From Lepidodermella squamata (Eukaryota > Gastrotricha), in assembly GCA_047495785.1 (NCBI GenBank), contig JBLDXI010000017.1, forward strand, positions 620,001-684,000: DNA of 64,000 nt, read 5' to 3'. A program made the position numbers and the translations under genes. The notes under the pieces are model-generated. The model was given only the letters and a program-made list of their open reading frames with translations. It searched no databases and was not told where the DNA came from. This document shows, piece by piece, positions 21,282-32,893 of this stretch (its first letter is position 1; the number at the start of each line of letters is the position of its first letter).

Positions 21282-21791
21282 AAGCTTAACATCAAACCGA
21301 TGCCAAAAAAAGGAATTTTTTAACTCTCTTCAAAAATCCGGTTTAATGGAATGTTGATCAAATTGTGTAATTTTATTAACTAGTTATGGCATGTGAAATT
21401 TGTTCGTAAATATCCGTTAAATTTTGACGTTGGAATAAATGGAGCCATCAGAAGGTGGGCAATGCACAAATTGTTAGCCCAATCCCATACCTATATGTGA
21501 CATGCTAAATAATTCAGAATTCAGGATAGAAAAAAATAGCGGCAATATAACTACTTCCTGTTTTGGCGCATTCCCTGACGGCTAATGAGGAGTTTTTTGC
21601 GATCACCTGTGCGCGCATATATTACCTTTGCGCCATGAAATAATTGGCTTCGAATCAATTTTTATAAAAAAAAATACGCAGTGTGGAACCGAATTATGAT
21701 GTCACGGAATACCTATGCGAGCGGATTAGCCGCGAGAGGAAAAAAACGCTAATTTCCTGCGCTTATTATTGCCGATTGAGTGTGCTGTGGG

Positions 21792-21797
21792 TATAAA
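21792..21797 (+). promoter_or_regulatory. TATA box of Ly6 gene at 21855
   Basis: TATAAA 58 nt before the ATG at 21855. Confidence 0.45.
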
Positions 21798-21854
21798 GAG
21801 ATTTTGTCGCATTCTAGTAATATTCGCTGAATTTTCTAGCAAAGCAAAAATAAG

Positions 21855-22411
21855 ATGATCTTATCATTTCCGACGTCTCTTGGCATTGCCTTTGCTATTG
21901 CTGTTACCGCAATTTTAGTTATCGGAAATTCAAAGCAAACAGGTAAATTTTGCAGAAATTCTGTTTCAAAAAATAAAAAATTAATCGAAATTCGTTTATT
22001 ATACCTGGGAAAAATTGCGACACTAAATTTTCACCTGATATGTCTATTTTTTCAGCTGCCCTCACCTGTTTCGATAATACCGACAACAACACAAATGGCA
22101 CGTGTACCATAAAAAGCGGCTATTGTATGGTTAGTAAATAATATTAAAAAAATTCATAATTTTGCCTAAAATTTCCCTTTCAGAACTCGGTCATAATGAT
22201 TTTAGGAATGGAGTTGACCAAAGTGAAAAATTGCTCGTCAACCTGCCTCAACAGCACCCTGGCTTTGGGCAGTGGAGTCTCAGCTTATTGCTGCAATAAT
22301 GTCGACAAGTGCAACACGGCAAATTCCTTAGTCACGCCGCCATTCTCGCCCATTCCACTCGCATTTTCCGCCTTTTTAATGCTGCTAATAGCAGCTGGGG
22401 CGAAATGTTAA
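21855..22411 (+). CDS. Ly6/three-finger GPI-anchored-like protein
   Basis: Exons 21855-21942, 22056-22129 and 22184-22411 join in frame, giving about 129 residues. Signal peptide: LGIAFAIAVTAILVIGN. The mature part begins ALTCFDN, has NNT, NGT and NCS sequons, and closes with AYCCNNVDKCNTA before a hydrophobic tail (IPLAFSAFLMLLIAAGAKC) that fits GPI anchoring, although it unusually ends in Cys. Same intron positions and phases as the rest of the cluster. It is the most diverged and last plus-strand member. Confidence 0.82.
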
Positions 22412-23078
22412 CAAGTTCAGCGTATGAATAACACGAATTTTCTTAACACGATAGGTGAAGCGAAGCGTGGATGCGTGAGATAATAATATTCACCATTTTT
22501 TTTTACCCATTTCTGTGTTCAATTTTGTGTGTTTGCTTACACCAATGCGACATTCTGAGCTTCAATAAAACTTGAAAAATGTTAATGTCATTTTTTTTTA
22601 ATTTTTAAAAAACTTGGGGCTTAGGTATTCACCATAACAAGGATTGAGCCCATTTCAAATGTGTGAAATTACCCTTAGTTACGAAATGGGAACCCAAACT
22701 GATTCTCAGGAGTTTCCTGATAATACCGCATTTTTTTTACTATTTTTCCGGCCAACTAGCAACTAGCAATTAGTGGTTTTTTATTTGCACGTGCGACGTG
22801 ATCAAAAGTTCCAAGATCGTTCCTGAATTTGGGTCAAACTTCAAAAAGAATTATAATATAAATTTCGTTTTTTTAATTTAAAAATGAAAATCCTCGTTTT
22901 CGCAAATTTACCTTGATAAATTAATTGTCTAGGAAAAACCATGACCTTCTTCGTTTTAAAATGGTCATTTTTATTACTTGGCCCATCAACCACCTGGCAG
23001 ATGAAGCTTCGAAGAATTATATTTTTCGAAATTCTAGCATCAAGTCTATTTTTTTCATATTTTCCGCTTGACTAGCGA
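22412..23078. other. Spacer between convergent Ly6 and Kunitz clusters
   Basis: 3' flank of both neighbours. An AATAAA near 22564 (plus strand) probably ends the Ly6 gene at 21855. No gene seen. Confidence 0.45.
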
Positions 23079-23832
23079 TTAACGGATGTACTGTAGGCCG
23101 TAGTTGTGGCATTCTTTCTTGCAGATAGGGTAGTCTGCAAAGGCATTGGAACCGCTGCGGCATGTTCCCGAATATCGGAATGGTTTGCAGACTTTCGACT
23201 TGATGTTGTAGTAATAGCCTGAATTTTGACCGACATCGTCTCGCAAGGCCTGGCGACGGCTTATGCGGCAATTATTTTCCACATCCAACGGTTGATTACA
23301 TTCGGGTTTTAAACCTGGAAAATGAATAGAGATAAAATAATAAACAAATTCATATTATCGATTAAAATTCAGGAAATTTACAATAATTTTGCAATTTTCG
23401 TGTAATTTATGTGATTCATGAATCGAAGCAATTATTCATCAAAAATGTTAATTACCTTTTCGCGTGATCATAGTGTCGACCTTTACCCTGTCGCCGCGTT
23501 GGCAGTTTCGCTCACATTCATCAATGCTCGGAAACCCGAAGCCGCCTACTCCGCAGCCCGGGTAGGTCAGCTCAACACATTGCCGAGTATCAGCGTTGAA
23601 GTAAACGTCGGGCCGAGATTGTTCAGCGCACGCTTTTGAAAGGCCATAACCACCCAGGCGGTACGACGATGGCGGGTCGTAGGCGCAACGATAGTCGTAA
23701 CCTGAAAGTTTTGATTATAATTGAACAAAATTAAGCAGGATATTCTTTGATAATTATACCGTTATCAGACTGCGAAAACACGTTTCCGAAAATTGCCGCG
23801 AATCCAATGATAAAAAGGTTTAATTCTGCCAT
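23079..23832 (-). CDS. Secreted double-Kunitz protein A
   Basis: Minus-strand exons 23832-23760, 23701-23456 and 23314-23079 join in phase 1 at both introns, giving about 184 residues. A signal peptide (MAELNLFIIGFAAIFG) precedes two six-cysteine Kunitz/BPTI domains. Domain 1 runs from YDYRCAYDPP to CERNCQRGD and domain 2 from KPECNQPLD to CKKECHNYG. Each closes with C-x12-C-x3-C. Kunitz domains usually inhibit serine proteases, but the reactive-site residue is not of an obvious trypsin-inhibitor type, so the target is unknown. It is the first of three paralogues on this strand (24850, 29201). Confidence 0.85.
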
Positions 23833-24849
23833 TTTCAACGGTGTAGCAAGAAAAATGAAGTATAACTGCGATATTTTTTTGCTTTGCGGAATTTCTAGAC
23901 GATTTACCTTACCGTTTTAGGCAAATGAGCTCATCGAGCGAAAATTTGCGCGTTATTGCGAAGCGGAAAAACCTGTCGCGCTAAAAGCTTGTTGCGACGT
24001 GAAAAAATGCGAAAAAATGCCTAGTTTTTCGCATTAGTATTCACATTATTGTCTCACTTGAATTGCTCGAGCGTGACAAAAATAGGAATGATTCATCCGC
24101 CGTAAAAGTCACTTCCAGAAGCATTCTTCGGTACATTCGTGAAATCGGAAAATTCGAATGAAAAAGGTTAGAAAAGCGACAATTTCCATGCTCAAGTCAT
24201 GCAGCTATAAAATTTTTGAGGTTAAGGTTTTCCTATGAACCAATGAACCAAAGTAGGGTTTGGCGAAAATTCCTTATTTTCCAGCAAATTGCAAAAGGTG
24301 TATTTATTTGAAGAGGTACGATCCTTGGAATACTAGATTTTCTTAATCGGTTTATCTTGTGAATTTTGAATTTTCAAAATTCGGACCTCTAAGGGGCTCC
24401 CATCCACCTCAAAAGGTGGGAGACCCCGAAGTGCTCACCCATTTAGGTTGACGTGGAAGCTTTAGCTTGATTCCATCAAAAATTTTGAATATCTAGCTAG
24501 TTTCCCCACCTCAGGTTAACCAAAAAAATCTCCACTGCGCATGAGAAAATAATATTCGCATTTTTTGCGCGTCGATTGATGCAATAAATAAGTTAATTTC
24601 TTTAAGCGCGCATTTTTTAGAAATTATAGCTTACCCGTGAACTTCGAAGCTAATTATCTCAGCAACCCTGCTGATTATCAACCTCATTTTGATATCGCTC
24701 GACTACAATTTCTTGCTCCAATCAAAGTTCCAAAGTTCCAATCAATTTGTTGAAAAATGTTCGAAATTTATTTCAAGAAAAAATCCGCTTTTCTTTTCAC
24801 AGTTTCAAATAGTTGGTGCACTTTGGTGAACCATTTTTTTTGTTCGTCA
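23833..24849. other. Spacer between Kunitz genes
   Basis: No gene seen. A short hairpin-forming sequence lies at about 24393-24427 (CTCCCATCCACCT facing AGGTGGGAG). Confidence 0.4.
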
Positions 24850-25663
24850 TTAATTGAATTGAACACGTGATAAGTACTGCAATCCGTAGTTGTGGCATTC
24901 TTTCTTGCAGATGGGGTATTTTGCAAAGGCGTTTGTACCATTGCGGCATGATCCGGTGTATCGAAACGGCTTGCAAACTTTCGACTTGATGTTGTAGTAG
25001 TAGCCTTCCTGCAAGCCGGTATTTTCACCGATACCGCAGTTGGCCTCAACATCCAACGGCTGATTGCAAGCAGGCTTAATCCCTTCATAAAATAACAGTC
25101 AAAATTAAAATAAAAAAATCTGTTCGTGACACAAAAATTGAAATTTCGATTTTTTACGCACTATTTCAATTATATTATGAAAAAGCTATATTTTCAGTTG
25201 AATAAAAGCTAAGCTTCATCGAAAATGACTCGAATGTTTTGAATTCTATGACTTAATAGGGGCAATTAAGAGTTAAGAATTTCTTATTACCTTTTCGATT
25301 GATCATTGTCTCCACCTTAATTAAATCTCCTCGCTCGCATTTTTGTTTGCACTCTGCCAAATTTGGGAACCCGAATCCGCCTACTCCGCAGCCTGGGTAA
25401 GTTGTTTGAACGCAAGACCCTGATACGGGGTCGAAGTAGATGTCAGGACGCGGTTGTCCCGTGGTGCAGGTCGTGGCTTGTCGGTAGGACGTTGGCGGAT
25501 CGTAGGCACATCGATAGTCGTAACCTGAACGAGAAGAGGAATTCGGCTTGTTGGTATAGATAATTATTTTCAATACAAGGATTCGGCACTTACCGTTATC
25601 TGATTGCGAGATGGAGTTGCCGATTATTAAAGAAAATAAAAAAACAGCCGGGATGAGTGCCAT
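24850..25663 (-). CDS. Secreted double-Kunitz protein B
   Basis: Minus-strand exons 25663-25594, 25524-25291 and 25082-24850 join in phase 1 twice, giving about 178 residues. Signal peptide MALIPAVFLFSLIIGN is followed by SISQSDN. Kunitz 1 is close to gene C (YDYRCAYDPP, CVQTTYPGCGVGGFGFPN). Kunitz 2 contains NCGIG, YYYNIKSKVCKPFRYTG and CKKECHNYGLQYL. Intron positions are identical to genes A and C. Secreted protease-inhibitor-like protein; target unknown. Confidence 0.85.
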
Positions 25664-26572
25664 TTTATTGTTGAAAATGAGAGAAAAATTGAAAATGGTG
25701 GCTTTGCGCTTATTTTACCTGTCGTCTTCGTTTATTACAGCTTTTTATAGGAATTATTCAAGGTGAGTTAACCGGACCTTGGTAATGTGTTAAAATACGG
25801 AATAATGATCAAAGCGGAATAATTCGCACATTTTCTTTGATGAATATATAAAACAATGGTGGAAAAATGAACCTAATGAAGCCAAGAAAACCTCATAAAT
25901 ATTTGCATATATCTGGGGAAGCTCGGTGGCTCAGTTGGGTCGCTGAGCTACTGCGTATCTGAGGGGAAATCGAGTTCAGAACCTTTTAGAAACCACCCAG
26001 AAGTCGATCTCTCGAGGCTTGGAAACCATTTTACGCGTTGGCAAGTTGGTAAGAAGGGCGAAGGAAGTGATGCTAAAATGTCCCCGATTAGGACAAACGC
26101 AATTTCATATCGATTTCTCTCAAAATTGATTTTTTTTCAGCCAGGATCTTTATCCACCAGGCGATTCGATAAGTCTTGGCTAGTAATTTTACTTTTAACC
26201 CTCGTTTACCTGTCCATCTGGTTGAGAAGGTAAGTCGAGGTGACCTCGTTTCAGACAAATCGATTTTTGCCTGAGTTCCGTATCTTTAATTTTCAATTTA
26301 TTGATATTATCGGATAGCCCGTGATCAAGCGAAAGAACAAGCAAATTTTTGTCTCATATCATTGAGATTTTTTATAAGTAAAAAACCACCTTAAAACTGA
26401 CACGTGATAAGAAAAAATATAATTACAAAAGCGAGAGGTTGTGCGAGATAGCGGAAAGTAAAGGAGTTGTAGATGGCATCAGTGCCGGTGCCGGTACGGT
26501 GATTGTGTGATCGTAACGTTGATGAGGGCGAGAAAACTGAGCCGTCGAGGTCTTCGAAGTTGATGTTGAAAC
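25664..26572. other. Spacer, with a tRNA-like fragment
   Basis: No gene seen. Sequence at about 25921-25985 has an A-box-like TGGCTCAGTTGG and a poor B-box (CGAGTTCAGAACC), like a decayed tRNA-derived SINE. It does not fold into a full tRNA by eye. Confidence 0.35.
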
Positions 26573-28702
26573 TCAGTGGCCGCCGCTTTTTTTCTCGCCT
26601 CGCCGGACCTTCGCCACCGCCGATTCGACGAATGATGTCACACAAAGCAATGTCGAGTCTTCGGCGCAATACGTCATGGTTATACTTGTGAGCGCCTCCA
26701 TCGAGGCGTCACACGTCAGAAGGTGTTGCGCATCTGCCATGCTAAAAACAGACGAAAAAAATTAATTTCATTTTTTTTTAAATATGACCCAAATAATAAT
26801 GTTTTCAATCGCCAAAAATAAGGAAAAATTCGTTAAATCAACAAAATTTGCAATTAGTAAATCGATAATCACCTAACACACTTTCATCTCAAATTTCATC
26901 CATTTCTGAATTTTTACATAATTTTGAAAAAATTATGGGGAAAAAAAGAAAAAAGCAAAAAATCACATACTTGTTGCCGACTAATTTTGCGAGGACTTCG
27001 AACGCGAAGCCGGTTGCTTCTTTCTTCTTATTGTCGGCGATCAGTAACAGTTCGACCCGAGACAAGTGCGCGACACCCAGGGTCACGCTGTCATCGTTGT
27101 TTACCGATAAGCACCGCAGCGTGTCGTCGTCCAGTAGACGAGCGTCGGGCGCGCCGGCCTTGGCCTGTTTGCTAGCGGCGGCTTTAACGCGCAGCATCAA
27201 CAGCTTCTTGAGACGGGCGCGGACGTGCGGTGCGACTTTGTCGAGTTGAAGGCGCTGTATGACGTCCTTCGCCACGGCGACACGCAGACTTTTGAGAGCT
27301 GGCTGTAACAGGACATTTTTTAAAGAGCTGAAAAAAAAAATTAAATTTTTACATTTTTAGAAATTAATCAGGGTAATTCCCATGATTTCAAAACCGCGTT
27401 ATTGAAATTCTAAAAAATGCTTAATTGACGATTATCGGGCCGAAACTTTGCATGCATACTGGGACTATCGAGATGTATCTTCAGTAAAAAAATTCATCCC
27501 GGGAATCTTATAGGTAACGAGAACAAGCCCCTTGACTACCGTTGCTATGATTTGGCGTGCGTTTTTGTTTTGAATTTTGTTGCCGCACCATTGTGTCGCA
27601 TTGAAAAGTCAGAAGAACTAAATTGCCTTAATTTTTGATGCTCTATTTAGGGCGGTTTTTAAAACATTGGTTTAGTCATCGGTCAAATTGACATGCGGAA
27701 TTACCCACTTTGCCCATTTCGATGAAAAATAAAAAAAAAGGAAAAATAAACTCACTCTTCCTTACTGGCAGCCAATCGACGGCATATTTCGAAGAACAGA
27801 TCAGAAGGCGATCGCCGTGGTAGGACGTCAAAACAGCGAATGCGCAGAACAGCGAAACCGACATAACAGCGAAAGCGACGAAACAGCGAAAAATCCTCCC
27901 CAAAATGCTGTGTAATGTCCTATATTAAAATCGCTGTTATGTCGCAAATTAGATTTTTCGCTGTTTTGTCGTGTTCGCTGTTTCGGGTATTCGCTGTTAT
28001 GGCGGTCTGCCATCGCCGTAACCCTTTCGCTAAATCGTCGATGCTCGAAGCTGTGACAGAAAGTAAAAACAATCAATATCTGACAATTAGAAAAATCAGA
28101 AATGTTTCAAAAAAATCAGAAAACAAATAAAAACTTGCTCACCGGAGATGAAATAGCCGTCGAGCTGAATGCTATCTGAGCCATGGCAATGGGCGTGACG
28201 ACCGGGTGCCTTCGTCTCGACTACGTCCAGCCAGTCGCGAGGCTGCGTTTCATTAGAAGAAGACGGTGAAGGGCAGGAAGGCGACGACGAACGGCTAATA
28301 GCCGCATTTGAGGAGGAGGTCGATGGTGACCGCGAGTGAGGCGACTGAGAGCGGCGCGACTTGAAATGGGACGACTGACGCGCAGCATCAGATCGAGCGC
28401 GTTTCCGACCGCGTCCGAGTGCCTGGTCATCAGAGCTACTGTCACTGGGAGCAACCTAGAAAGAATAGGTAAATTCATAATTGAGAGAGAACAAAAAATC
28501 AAATAAACATGTTCACCTGAGAAAATGTTCCGCGGAGCTCCTCAGGGCGGGGCGGCTCGGGCAGATCGAGGTTAAACTCGTTCGCTCCGAACGAACCGCG
28601 TTCGACGAAGCCAAAGCGGTACTTCTCGCCGCGTTCAATTCTCACGTGAAATTGGGCGCCAACAGAGCGCGTTTTCGTAGATGAGTTAAAAGCCTGAGGC
28701 AT
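26573..28702 (-). CDS. Unrecognised Ser/Arg-rich, helical protein; exon 3 interrupted by a MITE
   Basis: Minus-strand exons 28702-28517, 28455-28143, 28050-27756, 27327-26971 and 26741-26573. Start is MPQAFNSSTKTRS. The order is: an N-terminal segment with HVRIERGEKYRFGFVERG; an acidic/Pro stretch; a Ser/Arg-rich region with RGRKRAR and RSQSPHSRSP, resembling a nuclear localisation or SR-type tract; then helical, Leu/Lys-rich segments (LFFEICRRLAASKED, ALKSLRVAVAKDVIQRLQ). I do not recognise the family. Exon 3 contains a 193-bp transposon plus its 8-bp target duplication (27819-28011). The 201-bp insertion keeps length in frame but adds one in-frame TAG. Without it the exons would give about 372 residues. 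The gene may be broken, or spliced around the element. Confidence 0.6.
27819..28011. mobile_element. 193-bp MITE, Merlin-like, copy 2, inside a coding exon
   Basis: Ends are imperfect 23-bp inverted repeats (GGTAGGACGTCAAAACAGCG at the left and, on the other strand, GGCAGACCGCCATAACAGCG, both continuing AAT; 6 of 23 differ). The flanks are identical 8-bp duplications, ATCGCCGT at 27811-27818 and 28012-28019. Repeated AACAGCGAA motifs make a foldback. It shares ends with 18479-18621. The perfect target duplication suggests a young insertion. Confidence 0.8.
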
Positions 28703-29200
28703 TTTGTGACTTGGAAAGCGAATTTAAAGGAAGAATAAATTTCCCTGTGTTTTAAACACCATGACTTCAAAGCGCGGCCGCCTCACACACGCGCGTGGTG
28801 TGTGCAGGTGTCGAGGTATAAGAACCCCAGCGTTGCGCTTGGCAGCCGATTTCAGCATCGCACCTGTTATAGACCTCTTGACGAGTTGCTATTTCCGCAT
28901 CCCTCGCGCTCCCTTTCGCCTCGAAAATTGAGTGACCCATACCTCCAGGTACCTGGTACAAGGTAGCATAAAAATAAAAAATTAAAGCTGATGGGGCTCC
29001 AGTGTTGACCAGCAAGAAAAATGATAAGGCAATTACGCGAAAGTGGAGTAACATTTGGTGATTTATTTTAATTTTAGGCCGAAATATAGCTTATACATCA
29101 AGATCAACTTTTCTTAATCACGGTCAAACTCGTTTCATAATAGAAATTTCCTAATATGAAAAAAGTTAAAAAATTCTGCAATTTGTGAAGTTCAAATATT
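28703..29200. other. Promoter-side spacer of the Ser/Arg-rich gene
   Basis: No gene seen; upstream of 28702 on the minus strand and downstream of the Kunitz gene C stop. Confidence 0.4.
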
Positions 29201-30161
29201 TCAGTTTTCCTCTTCACTATAATTATTATTATAATTATTATTATTATCAACATCTTCATGAGCTCGCCCATCATAGTCTGATTCGACATGTGTCAAGTAC
29301 TGCAATCCGTAGTTGTGGCATCGTCTCCGGCATATCAAATAGCTCGCGAAAGCATTCGAATCGCTACGGCACGTTCCCGAATAGCGAAACGGCTTGCAAA
29401 CTTTCGACTTGATATTGTAGTAGTAGCCTTCTTTCACGCCTGGATTCCGGCCGATTCCGCAATTACCCTCAGCATTCACAGGCTGGTTACATTCAGGCTT
29501 GATACCTTGAGAAAATTGGCAAAACTCCCAATTAAAATACTTGAAAAATTAAATAAATAAATAAATTATTTTGAAATAAATTAAAATTTAATTAATTAAT
29601 TATTAATTAGTTTAAAAGTGAGTGAGATTTCGTTTTCACGTATTTGCCCATGCATAGCAAGTTAAAGAGCTAACTCCAGTGATTAGAATAGCATAACTCT
29701 AGAAATACGTGAATATGATGTCCTAATCTTCATAGGATAAAGAACTTAGACAAAAGCATGCTTTGTGGCGCAATATTACTTTTACCTTTTCGATTGATCA
29801 TTGTCTCCACCTTAATCACATCGCCTCGTTCGCATTTTTGTTGGCATTCGGCCAAATTCGGGAACCCGAATCCGCCAGTTCCGCAGCCCGGGTAGGTTTT
29901 ACGGACGCAAGACCCTGATTCAGGGTCAAAGTAAATGTCAGGCCGCGGCTGTCCAGAGGCGCAGGTCGTGGCTTGTCGATATGACGGTGGCGGATCGTAG
30001 GCACATCGATAGTCGTAACCTAAATGCAGACAAAAATGAAGACATCGAATCGAAAAATCACTGGGCATATTTATGAGCATACCGTTGGTTGACTGCGAGA
30101 AGGAATTGCCAAAGAACGAAGAGAGCGAGAATAAAATTAGGCCTGACACTGGGGTCGACAT
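29201..30161 (-). CDS. Secreted double-Kunitz protein C with Asn/Asp-rich tail
   Basis: Minus-strand exons 30161-30083, 30019-29786 and 29505-29201 join in phase 1 twice, giving about 205 residues. Start is the ATG of MSTPVSGLILFSLSSFFG, a signal peptide; upstream codons are non-ATG. Kunitz 1 includes CVRKTYPGCGTGGFGFPN and Kunitz 2 includes YYYNIKSKVCKPFRYSG and CRRRCHNYGLQYL. Unlike A and B it carries an extra C-terminal tail, VESDYDGRAHEDVDNNNNYN and on, coded by an ATT/AAT microsatellite at about 29219-29252. Secreted inhibitor-like protein. Confidence 0.83.
29219..29252. repeat. ATT/AAT microsatellite inside a coding exon
   Basis: Runs of tat/att triplets on the plus strand encode the Asn/Tyr tract at the C-terminus of Kunitz protein C. 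Confidence 0.6.
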
Positions 30162-30836
30162 CTCGTTCGCCAAAAAATAGTTAAAACTACTCACAAATAT
30201 TCACTAAAAATAATTTCAAATGGCGATGTTTTACTTTCAGCATCTGAATTATTATGCCGCTTGAACGAGCATTTTTAAGGTGAATCGGCTATAATTTTTC
30301 GTTTAGAATGGGACATGAAAGGGAAAAATTAAATCCCCAAGCGGAATAATTTGACTACAGAAAGTAGCTTTTTTGATAAGTATAGTCCACAAATAATGAA
30401 GCAAAAATAAGAAAGATTAAATGACCGTTGACCGTTCATTATGCCTCTGATACCCCGTTTCTTGCGGTCAAAGGTGTCTTTTCAGTGTCCTGAAAGGAAA
30501 GCCACATGTTTACCGCAGACAACGACGTAATAATGGTTCGAAAAAGTTAGAAAAATTATAACATCGCATCCTAAATTATCTGTATTTCTTTGATAACCCT
30601 TGATTTTATTAGAATTTATTTCGAACATTTTATGAACTGTCACAGATTATATAGTGGGCCGCAGGAGCGAACGTTTTTTATTCATTTTCCGGTTAAAACG
30701 GGTTTATGAATTTGTTCATTTTTGACATTTGCTGCATTTTTTCGTATTTTCAAGGTTCATAATATTTTAACTTAAATTGATGGAGAATTTATGATAAGAA
30801 ACTTGAAGTATTGCGCATTCAATTTTTTATTAAACT
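30162..30836. other. Spacer, no supported gene
   Basis: Upstream region of Kunitz gene C and 3' flank of the membrane-protein gene at 30837. Nothing further seen. Confidence 0.4.
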
Positions 30837-31711
30837 TTATTTTTCAACGACTATAATCGACGACCGCGGTACAGGACTCGCTCCGCATGGCGAACTCGCT
30901 AGCATGCGCCAATTTTTATGCTGCCGACCCGGCGTGCCGACACTTTCATTACTGTCCGGGCTACTCTCCTGCTGTTCGATCGTCATCTGAAACCGCTCCC
31001 CATCACCACCATCACCATCACCCATCGATATTTCAATAACAGGCTCGAGTTTTGTTGACTTCACGCTCGACGCCCTATGATGATTCATCAACGCTGCTTC
31101 AAGATCAGCATTAGGTATGGATAAATCGAGCAGAGGTATCGGTGTCTTCCTGCAGACTATCGATGTTAGCAGGCAGCAAGAATTAAGACAGTCCAACTCC
31201 TGCATAACCGGCTCTTCATCCGCGCAAATGCTCGCCGGCGTCTTTTGGTCTAAGGTATGCATGTAATCGCGCCGTTTATGCGTCGAACAGCACAGCATGA
31301 ATCGATACGTGAAAATGAACGGGAATAAAATGACATCCAACGGCATGGTTATTACAGCCAGATACCGGCGGCCTTTTATTTGCTGGCGGACGCATTGAAG
31401 AATTAGGGCAATTATGACGGATAGAAAAATGACGGACGAAATGGCGAGTGTGACCTCTATGTTGACCGGGGCAATTAGTGGCGGCTTGATAGTCGCGCCT
31501 TTATTTGCCATTATTGTTCTAAGGGCTGTCGCGAGTTTTTCACTCGTATTCGCCGATAAATACGCCCCGCTGAAGGCTAAATTTGACGCATTTAGATGGC
31601 CAGAAGCTGAGCGAATACCTGAGAGAAAACGAAAGCTATTAATATATATTAATTAGGGAATAAATTACCGAAAATCACGATTGATGAAATTATTATCAGG
31701 AGTGAGATCAT
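30837..31711 (-). CDS. Single-pass membrane protein, unknown family (paralogue of 32894-33912)
   Basis: Minus-strand exons 31711-31669 and 31618-30837 join in phase 1, giving about 274 residues. Exon 1 is a short signal peptide (MISLLIIISSIVIFG). After a short ectodomain comes a TM segment (VTLAISSVIFLSVIIALILQ), then a basic GRRYLAVITMPLDVILFPFI that is shared with the neighbouring gene (GKSLIAILTVPVDLVMFPFV) and may be a second hydrophobic or membrane-lying segment. The cytoplasmic tail is Cys-, Ser- and Glu-rich with a GDGDGGDGE run. I recognise no known domain. The conserved juxtamembrane block suggests a family-specific interaction. Confidence 0.7.
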
Positions 31712-32893
31712 TGTTTAATAAAGAATTGTAACTATATTGAACAATGAAAAATGTGATAAAAGCGTGCCCTGTTTTTTTGCCGGTATTTTGTATTCCCTTG
31801 AGTAACCAGCAACAAGTAGATGTGACCTCAATTACATTATCAGTAATTTGTTTTCATTATTATTGAATAATGGGACCGTGAATTGTGTTATATTGCCAAT
31901 TGATATAATAATTTGGGCGTTTTTTCTGGATGGAAAGGTCACACCATTATGTAATGCTGAATGTCTGTGGTTCGCTGCTTTTATAAAAGTATAAAAAATC
32001 GGATGAAAAATTGCCATCAGCCATGTTAACAAATATATTATTTTACATAATATCTTTTAGCGGAGCTAAAATTCACGTGTGTCCAATAAGTAACTCAAGC
32101 AAAGAAAATACACGGAGCAGGGTTCAGAAACTCTGAAATGCGAGACGAAGTCTCATCTCATGGCCGGAACATTTTTAGAAAAATTCCAAAAATCACGAGA
32201 ATAGATATCAAGTGTGCAACTTTTGAGCAAGTTCAGAGAAATTCGGTCCAACCGGGTAAAATACCGAAAATTACCGAGCCAGTTACCATCGGGGTTTTCC
32301 GGGTTTTCTCGGGCGAATTTTTTATTTTTCAGGTAAATCGAGGATAAAAGATGGAATGTTCTCGTGGTAGGTTTAATTTAATAAAAAAATAAAAAAAAAT
32401 ATTGTTATCTTCTGGGACAAGTTGTAACGTTCAACTCCAACTCAAAAATTGCGCTAATTTTCAAACGTTTTTTTCGTATAAATATGGCGAAAAAAACAGT
32501 CCGAGGCAAACTCAATTGTCGGCAAATCGCGAATTTACAAAATATTCATGTGATATTTGTTGTCAAAAATTGAAGACTCTATTATAATCTAAAGCGAATG
32601 ATCAGGACAAGGAAGAATTTTTGAGGACACTAGACATTAGTACAGTCATATCCGTCACTCATTCTGTAATCCTACTTATTATATTGGGACCAGCCGAAAT
32701 TTTGGGTTGTTCAAAATATCAAGGGTGTCTACAATTCATCGATTTCTTGTCTCAGCCACAAGTCTCAGCATAAAAAAAATACAAATTTCATAATTTTATT
32801 TTCCCTCTTATAATTAAAAGCTGGGACAATGCGCTAATAAAATACAAAAAATAATAATAATATCCATTGTAATAAAAATCGATATTATAATAA
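31712..32893. other. Spacer carrying dispersed repeat copy 2
   Basis: Apart from the repeat at 32081-32390, no coding sequence is supported. Confidence 0.4.
32081..32390. repeat. Dispersed repeat, copy 2
   Basis: Same repeat as 20398-20655, here between genes. It has an extra piece (gagacgaagtctcatctcat) absent from copy 1. Confidence 0.65.

Larger units (their letters stand above)
19691..21375 (+). repeat. Tandem duplication unit 2 (promoter plus Ly6 gene)
   Basis: Direct repeat of 17735-19690, containing the Ly6 gene at 20221-21281 with its upstream block and 3' flank. Intron 1 of this copy instead carries a dispersed repeat (20398-20655). Confidence 0.75.

Noticed and set aside
24393-24427. 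Hairpin CTCCCATCCACCT...AGGTGGGAG
   Set aside because: Short and bulged, with no adjoining gene feature that would give it a role.
25921-25985. tRNA-like A-box and poor B-box
   Set aside because: B-box is degenerate and no cloverleaf forms.
27828-28076. Open frames across the MITE
   Set aside because: They are made by the element's AACAGCGAA repeats and do not match the flanking exon frame.
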